Below, in pieces: positions 24,447 through 32,530 of a stretch of DNA of 64,000 nt. How positions within the stretch are numbered: position 1 is the first letter of the stretch; each line of letters starts with the position of its first letter. Where the stretch lies: positions 1-64,000 of the forward strand of contig NZ_ALAP01000098.1 in the NCBI RefSeq assembly GCF_000280905.1, given 5' to 3'. The notes under the pieces were generated by a model that was not told the DNA's origin, searched no databases, and saw only the letters and a program-made list of their open reading frames with translations. The DNA is from Streptomyces sp. AA1529 (GTDB taxonomy: Bacteria; Actinomycetota; Actinomycetes; Streptomycetales; Streptomycetaceae). The position numbers and the translations under genes were made by a program.

Positions 24447-25231
24447 TCCTCCCGTCGCGCGGTGTGACAGCACCGCGTGCGCAGGAAGCCGTTCCCCCGC
24501 ACCCCGCCCCGCGCCGCCGCACCCCTTCCCCTGGCTCCCCCTCCCTCCCGGCCGCCTCGGCGGCTCCCGGGAACCGCTCCCGCAGCCCGTACGTGAGCAC
24601 TTGCGCAGCGTTCCGTCGCGCGGCAGCGCCTCCACCCTCTCCGGCACCGCCACCCGCTCGGGCAATGGGCAGGTGGCCGGCCCCGCCGCGCGCGGATACG
24701 CGGCCACCTGCCGAACCGTGAGCCGTGCCGCTCCCGCGGGCTGCTCCACCACCGCGCACACCCGCCCCTCCGGTTCGGGTCCGGATGGCCGCGGCACATC
24801 GCCTCGTCGCGCAGCGGCCCCGCACCCCGGGGGCATCCCAGGGGGTGAGGGTCGTTACGCAGGGTTATGACTGTCTTGTGTGTGACTCTTGGCCACCGTG
24901 AGCGGAAGATCGTATTCCACTCGGATACGCTCCCTGGGTGCGAGCACGGCGGCGGCGGGTCGCCGGCGGAAGGCGCGGGCCGCGCCGCCGAGCGGTGTCG
25001 GCCCCGACGGCCAAGGGGAGCAAGGGTGTCCACGAGATACGGGCGCGGTCGTTCGAGTCTCCGGGCTCGGCGTCGCACAGTATGCCGTGCGTCTACTCCT
25101 TTGCGCCGGAATATGCCTGAAGCGCTTGTTGGCTTCACTACGAGTCAACCATGCTGTTCTCGCTGGAGTCACAATCCGTGACTACATGGAGACGCGAGGC
25201 GATGTGTCCGCCAGTTCGGATGGTGTGAGCG
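24447..25231. other. Long intergenic stretch with a possible promoter and operator
   Basis: 785 nt before the HATPase gene. No convincing gene: frames such as 24889-25341 lack ribosome sites and recognised motifs. The last 110 nt hold a plausible promoter (TTGTTG 25126-25131, 18-bp spacer, CATGCT 25150-25155) and a perfect dyad (25167-25183). Confidence 0.45.
25167..25183. promoter_or_regulatory. Inverted repeat upstream of the HATPase gene
   Basis: AGTCAC-AATCC-GTGACT is a perfect 6-5-6 dyad just after a -10-like CATGCT and 48 nt before the GTG at 25232, which fits an operator. Confidence 0.4.
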
Positions 25232-25795
25232 GTGCAGGTGCTTCTGGAGCAGTTGGAGATCGGATCCGATCCGACGGAGGTGGCCCGTGCCCGGAGGTGG
25301 GCCCGGGCCCGGCTGGCGGGATCGGGGGTGAACGCCGATGAGCCGCTGGCCGAGACGTTGATTCTGCTGATCTCGGAACTCGTCACCAACGCGGTGGTGC
25401 ACACCGGCTGTCCGGCCGTCCTGTGCATGCTGCTGCCGCGGCGCTGCCCGGCCGGGGCCGCGCACGAGGTGGCCGGGTCGGTCCGGGTCGAGGTGGCCGA
25501 CGCGAGCAGCCGCGCGCCGCGCCGCCGCCTCGCCGAGGGAGAGGACACCGGAGGCCGTGGCCTCGAACTCGTCTCGGGTCTGGCCGACCGCTGGGGCTGG
25601 GAGCACGAGCCGGGCGGCAAACGTGTCTGGTGCGAGCTGGACACCGCGCCGCTGGGGGCGGCGGATCCCGGGCCGGCCAACGGCCGGGAGCCGGGCACCC
25701 GTCGGGAGGCCCGGGCGAACGGTGAGCGGCGTGCCGGGGTGGACGTGGGTGCGCGCGTCAATGTGGCCGGTGCGGGCGCTGGCGCGTTCGGCTGA
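25232..25795 (+). CDS. ATP-binding protein, RsbW-like HATPase_c
   Basis: The 187-residue protein has the GHKL ATPase motifs: LLISELVTNAVVHTGCPAVL (N box), VRVEVADASSRAPRRRL (G1) and DTGGRGLELVSGLADRWGW (G2). The 50 C-terminal residues are a disordered tail. It is probably an anti-sigma-type kinase; the STAS protein 785 nt upstream is a candidate partner. GTG 25232 is one of several possible starts (others at 25226 and upstream). Confidence 0.85.
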   Translation: MQVLLEQLEIGSDPTEVARARRWARARLAGSGVNADEPLAETLILLISELVTNAVVHTGCPAVLCMLLPRRCPAGAAHEVAGSVRVEVADASSRAPRRRLAEGEDTGGRGLELVSGLADRWGWEHEPGGKRVWCELDTAPLGAADPGPANGREPGTRREARANGERRAGVDVGARVNVAGAGAGAFG

Positions 25796-26104
25796 GCGCG
25801 CGCCGGGCAATACGGGCATAACTCCCAAAGTCCAGACCAGGTGTTGACGTCTCGTACCGGTTTGATCACCCTTGGGTGGAGCGATTCGTCGTGAGGGGAC
25901 GACGAGGTACCTGAGGTTCCTCGGCGAGTGCGGGTCGCGTTCCGGCGCCGACCTCCGTCCGAGGACGGGTCCCCGAGCGCCGGAGTCGGGTGGCGGTATC
26001 CCGTGCCGTGCTCGGGGCGCGCACCGGAGCGCCGCCACCCGACTGTGCCGGGCCCAGCAGCCGTCCGCTGCCCCGCGGCCGGTCGCCCGCCGTCGCGCGA
26101 TCCG
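25796..26104. other. Intergenic stretch between converging genes
   Basis: 309 nt. A TTGACG hexamer occurs near 25843 but no matching -10 or gene follows. Nothing else is supported. Confidence 0.4.
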
Positions 26105-27139
26105 CTACGCCGCGTCCTCCGCGTCCTCTGCGGCCTCCGCGGTCCCTGCCGCCGCCGTCTCCGCCCGGAACGTCCGGCGGTAGGCGCGGGGGGAGACGCC
26201 CAGCGCCGCGTGGAAGTGCTGGCGGAGGGAGGCGGCCGTGCCGAAGCCGGCGCGTGCGGCGACCCGTTCGACGGGCAGGTCCGTCTCCTCCAGCAGTTGG
26301 CGGGCGCGTTCGATGCGCTGCTGGGTCAGCCAGCGCAGCGGCGTGACGCCGACCTCCTCGCGGAAGCGCCGGGTGAAGGTGCGCACGCTCATGGACTCGC
26401 GCGCGGCGAGTTCGCGGAGGGTCAGCGGGCGGTCCAGGTGATCCAGGGCCCAGGAGCGGGCCGTTCCGGTGGAGGAGCGGCGGGGCTCGGGTACGGGGCG
26501 GCGGATGAACTGGGCCTGCCCGCCGTCCCGGTGCGGCGGCACGACGGTGCGCCGGGCCACTGTGTTGGCGACGGCCGCGCCGTGGTCCTCCCGCACGATG
26601 TGCAGGCACAGATCGATCCCGGCCGCCTCGCCGGCGGAGGTCAGCACGGAGCCCTCGTCCACGTAGAGCACGTCCGGGTCCAGTCGCACGGCCGGATACA
26701 GGGTGCGGAAGCTGTCGGTGGACATCCAGTGGGTCGTCGCCCGCCTGCCGTCCAGCAGTCCGGCGGCGGCCAGGACGAAGGCACCCGTGCAGATGGATGC
26801 CACCCGGGTGCCGGGGCGGACCCGTGCGAACGCCTCGCGGAGCGGTGCGGGCAGGGTGCCCTCGGTCTCCGTCTCGTCCGGCTCGTGGGTGGCGGGGACG
26901 ACGACCGTGTCGGCCTCCGCCAGCGCTTCGGGTCCGTGCGCGACGTGGATGGGGAAATCGGCGTCCGTACGGACGGTTCCCGGGGTGACGGCGCAGGTGA
27001 GGACCTCGTACAGCGGGTCGCCCTGCGCGGTGGCGGCGCGGCCGAACACCTGGTGCACCAGCCCCAGCTCCATCGGCAGCACTCCGTGCCTGACCAGCAC
27101 GGCCACCCGGTGCAGTCCGGGGCGGGTGAAGGCAGCCAT
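26105..27139 (-). CDS. GlxA-type transcriptional regulator (DJ-1/PfpI + AraC HTH)
   Basis: The 344-residue regulator has an N-terminal amidotransferase-like domain (RVAVLVRHGVLPMELGLVHQ, VVVPATHEPD, GTRVASICTGAFVLAAAGLL with the nucleophile-elbow Cys) and a C-terminal AraC HTH (LTLRELAARESMSVRTFTRR, then LEETDLPVERVAARAGFGTA and a RAYRRTF end). Such proteins often sense metabolites. It is divergent from the flavodoxin-fold oxidoreductase, a likely target. The C-terminal tail is a short Ala/Glu repeat. Start ATG 27139. Confidence 0.9.
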   Translation of the reverse strand: MAAFTRPGLHRVAVLVRHGVLPMELGLVHQVFGRAATAQGDPLYEVLTCAVTPGTVRTDADFPIHVAHGPEALAEADTVVVPATHEPDETETEGTLPAPLREAFARVRPGTRVASICTGAFVLAAAGLLDGRRATTHWMSTDSFRTLYPAVRLDPDVLYVDEGSVLTSAGEAAGIDLCLHIVREDHGAAVANTVARRTVVPPHRDGGQAQFIRRPVPEPRRSSTGTARSWALDHLDRPLTLRELAARESMSVRTFTRRFREEVGVTPLRWLTQQRIERARQLLEETDLPVERVAARAGFGTAASLRQHFHAALGVSPRAYRRTFRAETAAAGTAEAAEDAEDAA

Positions 27140-27346
27140 GGCCTGATCCTCGCACACGGTGCTCCTCGGGCCACCTGATCCGCCGGGCCCCCCGAGCACC
27201 CGGTCGGCCCGGTCGCCGGGGCCGCGAACTGCCCGCTCCCGTGCCGCGGGCCGGTTCGAGGGCGCCCGCGGAGCTGGCCGGATTCTTGCACTCGTCGTCC
27301 ATCCGGCCACTCGTTCCGGTCCCCGGCCGGACGCAGGATCGGTGGC

Positions 27347-28219
27347 ATGCAGACGACGAAGACGACGAAGACGACGAAGACGATGAGGGCGACGAAGACG
27401 ACGAAAGCGGCTGAGGCGGCTGAGGCGACAGGGGTGCCGGAGACGCCGAGGAAGACCCTGTGGATCTTCGCCCATCCCGAGGCGCGCTCCCTGAACGCCG
27501 CCCTGCGGGACACCGGCGTCGCCGCGCTGCGGGAGCAGGGGCACCAGGTGCGGGAGTCAGATCTGTACGCGATGGGCTGGAAGCCGGTCGTCGACGGTGC
27601 GGACTTCCCCGGCAGGGCGCCGGCCGGGGAGCGGCTGCTGGTCGGCGACGCGCAGGAGCACGGATACGTCACGGGCGGGCTCAGTGCGGACATCCGGGCC
27701 GAGCAGGAGAAGATCGAGTGGGCCGACACCGTGGTCTTCCACTTCCCGCTGTGGTGGTTCGGACCGCCCGCCATCCTCAAGGGCTGGTTCGACCGGGTGC
27801 TGGTGCAGGGCTTCGCGTTCGGCGTACGGGACGCGCGGGGCGCCGTCCGCCGGTACGGGGACGGGGGACTGGCGGGCAAGCGCGCCATGGTCGTCACGTC
27901 GGTCGGGGCGCGTGCCTCCGGTTTCGGGCCGCGCGGCGTCCACGGGTATGTGAACGACGTGCTCTTCCCGCTGCACCACGGCACGTTCTGGTACACGGGC
28001 ATGGCGGCGCTCCCGCCGTTCGTGGTCTACGGGGCCGACCGGGCGGGCGCGGCGGACGTCAAAGAGCGCCAGGAGGAGCTGCGCGAGCGGCTGCGCACCT
28101 TGGACTCGCTCGCCCCGCTGCCCTTCCGGTACGAGGCGGGCGGCGACTACGACGCCGATCTGGTGCTGCGACCGGAACTCGCCCCCGGCCGGACCGGGCT
28201 GGAGGTGCACTCCAGGTGA
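27347..28219 (+). CDS. NAD(P)H dehydrogenase (quinone)/MdaB-like flavoprotein
   Basis: The 290-residue protein has the flavodoxin-like NQO fold: TLWIFAHPEARSLNAALRDT (FMN phosphate loop), SDLYAMGWKPVVDGADF, ADTVVFHFPLWWFGPPAILK and GWFDRVLVQGFAFG. It should reduce quinones or related electrophiles with NAD(P)H. The first 25 codons are a Lys/Thr-rich repeat (KTTKTTKT) made by tandem ACGACGAAG units at 27353-27410, unusual for the family; ATG 27383 is an alternative start that would skip half of it. It is divergent from the GlxA-type regulator. Confidence 0.88.
   Translation: MQTTKTTKTTKTMRATKTTKAAEAAEATGVPETPRKTLWIFAHPEARSLNAALRDTGVAALREQGHQVRESDLYAMGWKPVVDGADFPGRAPAGERLLVGDAQEHGYVTGGLSADIRAEQEKIEWADTVVFHFPLWWFGPPAILKGWFDRVLVQGFAFGVRDARGAVRRYGDGGLAGKRAMVVTSVGARASGFGPRGVHGYVNDVLFPLHHGTFWYTGMAALPPFVVYGADRAGAADVKERQEELRERLRTLDSLAPLPFRYEAGGDYDADLVLRPELAPGRTGLEVHSR
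27353..27410 (+). repeat. Tandem ACGACGAAG-type coding repeat
   Basis: Four to five imperfect copies of a 9-bp unit right after the start codon of the oxidoreductase gene. Confidence 0.8.
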
Positions 28220-28292
28220 CCGCGGGTCCCGGTGGCGGGGACGGGCGACCGGCGACGGGTCCGGGCCGCCGTGGCCGTCGTGGCCGCCGTGC

Positions 28293-29057
28293 TCAGTCCC
28301 GGCCGTCGGCCGGTGCGAAGGTGCCCAGCCGGCCGCGGTGGAAGACCAGCGGGTCCCCGGCGTCCTCGGCCGCGTCCAGGGCGCGCACCCGGCCCACCAC
28401 GATGAGGTGGTCGCCGCCGGTGTGCACGGCGTGGATCTCGCAGTCGATCCACGCCGCCACGCCCGCCAGCAACGGCGACCCCGTGACCGGTGCGGGGCGG
28501 TGCGGGACCCCGGCGAACTTGTCGGCGCCGCTCACCGCGAAGGCCCGGCACAGCTCGCCCTGATCGGCGGCCAGCACGTTGACGCAGAAGACGCCGGCCC
28601 GTGCGATGCGGGGCCAACTGGTGGAGGTACGGCCCACCATGAACGACACCAGGGGCGGGTCCAGCGACAGGGAGGCGAAGGACTGGCAGGCGAACCCGGC
28701 CGGCCCCGGCGTCCCGCCGGACTCCGCCGTGGCGGAGCCACCCGCCGGGTTGTGCTCCGCAGGGTCCTCCGCCGCGGGTGCGGTCACCACGGTGACACCC
28801 GAGGCGAAGCCGCCGAGCACGCGCCGGAAGTGGGCCGGATCGACGGGGGCGCGCTCGCCCTCGCGCACGGCGCGCAGACCGGCCGCGGGGAGCGTGCCGG
28901 ATGCCGCTTCCGGTCCGGTGCCCGGCCGCTGTGTGCTCTGCCGCTCCGCGCCCGGTCGGTCCGCGCCGGACCGTCCGGTGCCGGGCCGGGTGTTGCGGGT
29001 GCCGCGGGCGGCGGGTGCGCCCGCGGCGCGCAGATAGCGCGCCGCTGTGGCTGCCAT
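28293..29057 (-). CDS. Flavin reductase-like domain protein (FMN-binding)
   Basis: The 254-residue protein has the flavin-reductase-like fold: FRRVLGGFASGVTVVTA, FACQSFASLSLDPPLVSFMV, SWPRIARAGVFCVNVLAADQ and a final HTGGDHLIVVGRVRAL. It probably supplies reduced flavin to a monooxygenase. The first 70 residues are disordered and Arg/Thr/Gly-rich. ATG 29057 is preferred because GAGGGG lies 10 nt before it; ATG 29075 lies ahead of that site. Confidence 0.85.
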   Translation of the reverse strand: MAATAARYLRAAGAPAARGTRNTRPGTGRSGADRPGAERQSTQRPGTGPEAASGTLPAAGLRAVREGERAPVDPAHFRRVLGGFASGVTVVTAPAAEDPAEHNPAGGSATAESGGTPGPAGFACQSFASLSLDPPLVSFMVGRTSTSWPRIARAGVFCVNVLAADQGELCRAFAVSGADKFAGVPHRPAPVTGSPLLAGVAAWIDCEIHAVHTGGDHLIVVGRVRALDAAEDAGDPLVFHRGRLGTFAPADGRD

Positions 29058-29278
29058 TCCAGCGTGTCCCCTCATGGATTCATCGCACCTGATGTTCCGT
29101 CAGTTCGAGAGTTGCGGACGTTTCCTCGCTGTCGTGCCGACGCGCACGGCAACTCCAGAGTAACCACGGTGCTCCACCCCGCCTCGAAGCCGGGTCCACG
29201 GCACCGGGAGGCGCGGGGCGGCCGGCGAGGACCCGGGCTTCCCCCGCGGCGCCCGCTCCGCCGCCTGCGGCGGCCGGC

Positions 29279-30454
29279 TCAGCGTGCGGCGCGCGCCACG
29301 GCCCTGGCGATCCGGCGGGCGTCCAGCGAGAGTTCGCGCAGGGTGCCGCTGAGCGGGTTCGAGAAGCCCGTGAAATAGAGGGCCGGGGCGGCCGCGTGGG
29401 TGCGGCGGCCGTGTGCGCGGGGCAGCCCGCGGGAGTCGAGGACTCCCAGATGGCCGACCAGGTCCTCCAGGCCGCGCCGGTATCCGGTGGCGGCGACGAC
29501 CACCTCCGGGGAGAGCGTCTCGCCGTCCGCGAGCCTCACCTTGCCGCCGTCGAACGACTCCACGGCGGCCACCGGCTCCACTTTGCCGCGCCGCACCGCG
29601 GCCACGAGCCCCACGTCCAGAACCGGGGTGGCGCCCTGCCGGGCCCGGGTGTAGAGGCCCGTCTCCGGGCGGGGCAGCCCGTGCCGGGTCAGGTCCGGAC
29701 CGGATGCCCTGACGACCTGCGCGGCCAGCCCGTCGCCGAGTCGCACCGGCAGCCTGCGGCCCAGGATCGCGCTGAGTTGCGAGGGCCAGCCGAGGGTGGA
29801 GCGGCGGAGGATGTGCGGAGGGGTGCGCACGGCCAGCCGGACGCGTCCGGCGCCGCCCTCGGCCAGGTCGGCGGCTATCTCGGCGCCGGTGTTCCCCGCT
29901 CCCACCACCAGTACGTCGCGACCGGCGTAGGGCGCGGGGGAGCGGTAGCGGGAGGCGTGCAGCAGTTCCCCGGTGAAGTCGTCGCGGCCGGGCCAGTCGG
30001 GTAGGTGGGGGGTGTGGTTGTAGCCGGTCGCGACGACGACGGCGGGTGCGGTCAGCCGCCGTCCGCCGTTGGCGTGCAGGATCCACCGTGCGCCGCCCGC
30101 GGGGGCCGGTGCGCCCTCCGGGCCGTCGGCCCGCTCCAGCCTGTGCACCGCGACGCCGGTGGCCAGTTCGATCCGGTGGTGCGCCGCGTACTTCTCCAGG
30201 TAGCGCACCAGGTCGTCGCGGGCTACCCAGCGCCCGTACGCGCGGGGCAGGGGCAGTCCGGGGAGCGCGGACCGGGCCCGGGTGGTGTGCAGGCGCAGCC
30301 GGTCGTAGTGGCCGCGCCAGGAGGAGCCGACGGCGTCGCTCCGCTCCAGTACGACGGAGCTGATGCCGCGCTCCCGGAGGGCCGCGGCGGTGGCCAGGCC
30401 CCCGGGGCCGGCCCCGAGAATGTGGACGGGTGTGCCGCTTTCGGACATGGGCAT
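29279..30454 (-). CDS. FAD/NAD(P)-dependent monooxygenase-like oxidoreductase
   Basis: The 391-residue protein carries two Rossmann motifs: HILGAGPGGLATAAALRERG at the N-terminus (FAD) and RDVLVVGAGNTGAEIAADLA near residue 170 (NADPH), plus the VVVATGYNHTPHLPDWPG ATG motif. This is the layout of flavin-containing monooxygenases and related YUCCA/CzcO-like enzymes. The substrate is unknown. It is followed 221 nt later by the flavin-reductase-like gene on the same strand. ATG 30454 has AGGA upstream; ATG 30448 is also possible. Confidence 0.9.
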   Translation of the reverse strand: MPMSESGTPVHILGAGPGGLATAAALRERGISSVVLERSDAVGSSWRGHYDRLRLHTTRARSALPGLPLPRAYGRWVARDDLVRYLEKYAAHHRIELATGVAVHRLERADGPEGAPAPAGGARWILHANGGRRLTAPAVVVATGYNHTPHLPDWPGRDDFTGELLHASRYRSPAPYAGRDVLVVGAGNTGAEIAADLAEGGAGRVRLAVRTPPHILRRSTLGWPSQLSAILGRRLPVRLGDGLAAQVVRASGPDLTRHGLPRPETGLYTRARQGATPVLDVGLVAAVRRGKVEPVAAVESFDGGKVRLADGETLSPEVVVAATGYRRGLEDLVGHLGVLDSRGLPRAHGRRTHAAAPALYFTGFSNPLSGTLRELSLDARRIARAVARAAR

Positions 30455-30772
30455 GACCACAATCCTAGGGCGGGTCTGCCGACTCCTGCGGGCGAGTGCC
30501 CGGAAGCCGCGTGAGCACGTGGCGTCGGTTGCGGGGACGCCCGGTCCCGGACCCGTCGCTCCCCACGAGTTCACCCCGGCCCTCTCGGCGGCGCATCGAG
30601 CGCGTGGCGGCACCGGCGTCGGCGCGCTTCGTGCGCGGCGGAGCCGGACTGCGGATGTCGACCGGACACAACCGCCCGGCCGGGCCCGCGACAGCCCTGC
30701 GGCCCGCCGCGGAACAGCCGCTCCGGAGGTAATCGCTGGTGCGAAGGGGGACACCTGCCGCATGCTGGCCGG
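30455..30772. other. Divergent intergenic region
   Basis: 318 nt between the oxidoreductase and the GNAT gene. It contains the leaderless-type -10 box at 30761-30766; nothing else is supported. Confidence 0.4.
30761..30766 (+). promoter_or_regulatory. -10-like box of a leaderless transcript
   Basis: CATGCT ends 6 nt before GTG 30773 and no Shine-Dalgarno sequence is present. Confidence 0.4.
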
Positions 30773-31261
30773 GTGCAGATCCGAACCGCCACCGAGGCCG
30801 ACTGGCCGGCCATCAGCCCCTTCCTCCTGCGTATCGTCGCCGCGGGGGAGACCTACACCTATCCCCGCGACATGGACGCGGACACGGCCCGCGGCACCTG
30901 GATGCTCCCGCCGCCCGGCCGCACCGTCGTGGCCGTGGACGACGACGGAACGGTGCTCGGCTCGGCCAAGATGAACCCCAACCACATGGGCGGCGCCGCG
31001 CACATCGCCGGCGCGAGCTTCATGGTCGACCCGGACCACGCGGGGAAGGGCGTCGGCCGGGCACTGGGGGAGCACGCCCTGGAGTGGGCGAGGCGGGAGG
31101 GCTACCGGGCGATGCAGTTCAACGCCGTGGTGGAGACCAACACCGCCGCCGTGGGGCTGTGGAAGTCGCTCGGTTTCGAGATCGTCGCCACCCTGGAGGA
31201 GGGGTTCCTGCACCCTCGGCACGGGTATGTGGGGCTGCACATCATGTACCAGCGGTTCTAG
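30773..31261 (+). CDS. GNAT-family N-acetyltransferase
   Basis: The 162-residue protein shows the GNAT fold: MQIRTATEADWPAISPFLLR at the start, VVAVDDDGTVLGSAKM, FMVDPDHAGKGVGRALGEHA (acetyl-CoA pyrophosphate loop) and TNTAAVGLWKSLGFEIVATL. It acetylates an amine of unknown identity. GTG 30773 has leaderless promoter spacing. The gene stands alone between divergent and convergent neighbours. Confidence 0.9.
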   Translation: MQIRTATEADWPAISPFLLRIVAAGETYTYPRDMDADTARGTWMLPPPGRTVVAVDDDGTVLGSAKMNPNHMGGAAHIAGASFMVDPDHAGKGVGRALGEHALEWARREGYRAMQFNAVVETNTAAVGLWKSLGFEIVATLEEGFLHPRHGYVGLHIMYQRF

Positions 31262-31576
31262 CCGGTACCGACAGTTCCGGCCCGGGTCCGGTACGGGTCC
31301 GGAGACGGCGGCGGGGGGACGGTGGAGCCGCTGCCCGGTGTCGTACCGACATCGGGCGCCAGGAGCCGGTGGCCGCCGCACACGCGACGGGCGGGTCCGC
31401 TCCGGCCGGGGGGCCGGGGAGCCGCGGCTGCCGGCGGGCAGCAACTTCGGCAGGCCGGGTCATCCTGCCTGGACCGGCGATCCGCGCAGTGAACCCGGAG
31501 AGGTGGGCCGGCTGCCGGGGGCCGGACATCGCGGCAGGGGCGCGGCAGTCGGAGAGGGCGGAACGCAAGCGAGGGG
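31262..31576. other. Intergenic stretch, no gene seen
   Basis: 315 nt between the converging GNAT and TetR genes. No clear terminator or gene. Confidence 0.4.
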
Positions 31577-32224
31577 CTACTTGGCGGGCTTCTTCCCCGT
31601 CACCCCGAGGTGCACCAGCAGCGCCAGGCTCGGCTTCAGCTCCGCCTGCTTGACGCCCCAGCTCTGGAAGCCCTTCTGGTGCCCGGCCACCGAGGCCAGC
31701 ATGGCGACCAGGGAGCCCGCCACCGCGGCGGCGTTGACCTCCTTGTCGACCCTGCCCCGGGACTGGAGGTCCTTGATCGCGTCGGCGAGGGAGCCGTTCA
31801 CCGAGTTGAGGACCTTCATGCGGATCTTGTAGAACCGCTTGTCGCCCTCGGCGGCGCCCAGGTCGACCACCCGCAGGATCGCGTCGTTCTTGCGCCAGAA
31901 CCCCAGGAAGCCCTCGACCAGGTCCTCGGCCGTCTGCCGGCCCGCCTTGCCGGTCCAGGAGCGCCCGGCCACCAGGTCGGTGAGGGCCGTACCCTCCTTG
32001 GCCATGGCTTCCGCGATCTCCAGGACGGCGCCCTCGACATCGGGAAAATACTGGTAGAAGGTCGCCGGAGAGGTGCCCGCTCTCCGCGCCACATCGATGA
32101 CCTTGACGTCGCGGTAGGGCGAGGAGCTGAGCATCTCGCCGAGGCAGTCGAGCAGCTTCTGCCGTGTCGCCTGACCGCGGCGTCCGGCCACCCGGCCGTC
32201 GACGGTTCGCACTTGTCCTGTCAT
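31577..32224 (-). CDS. TetR-family transcriptional regulator
   Basis: The 215-residue regulator has an N-terminal HTH (GQATRQKLLDCLGEMLSSSP, YRDVKVIDVARRAGTSPATF, YQYFPDVEGAVLEIAE) and a helical ligand domain. It lies directly upstream of afsK on the opposite strand, as does the TetR gene SCO4421 in S. coelicolor, so it may regulate afsK or itself. ATG 32224 is the start. Confidence 0.92.
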   Translation of the reverse strand: MTGQVRTVDGRVAGRRGQATRQKLLDCLGEMLSSSPYRDVKVIDVARRAGTSPATFYQYFPDVEGAVLEIAEAMAKEGTALTDLVAGRSWTGKAGRQTAEDLVEGFLGFWRKNDAILRVVDLGAAEGDKRFYKIRMKVLNSVNGSLADAIKDLQSRGRVDKEVNAAAVAGSLVAMLASVAGHQKGFQSWGVKQAELKPSLALLVHLGVTGKKPAK

Positions 32225-32530
32225 GCCGTCAGCTTACCGAGGGGTGATCGGCCCGCGATTCGTCAGCGGGCAAACGGGGTGCGCTCACTTCTCCGGCGGG
32301 GGTGAGGGCAATCGGGGTGATACTCGTGCGAGGGGGCAAGCCGGATTCTCCGGCCCATCCGGGCCTTTGTCCGCCCGCGGCGACACGTACGTGCCGCCCC
32401 CGGGTTCGCAACCGGGGCGTTCGCCAGGAAGAATCAGCGTCCGGACCGCCAGGTCCGGCACGGCAGTGAGAGGCTGCACGGGGTGGGAACGGGCAGATTT
32501 TACGGCCCCTACGGGGAGGTGGCAGGACAA
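32225..32530. other. Divergent region TetR/afsK; kbpA not seen
   Basis: 306 nt. It contains a CCCCGGGTT-CGC-AACC-GGGG near-dyad (about 32398-32417). In S. coelicolor the AfsK-inhibitor gene kbpA lies next to afsK; there is no room for it here. Confidence 0.5.

Noticed and set aside
24889-25341. Possible gene in the long spacer before the HATPase gene
   Set aside because: It overlaps the start of the HATPase gene in another frame, lacks a ribosome site, and its product has no recognisable pattern.
25828-25843. DasR-like half palindrome TGGTCTGGAC
   Set aside because: Only about 9 of 12 positions of the dre consensus match and no sugar-related gene is near.
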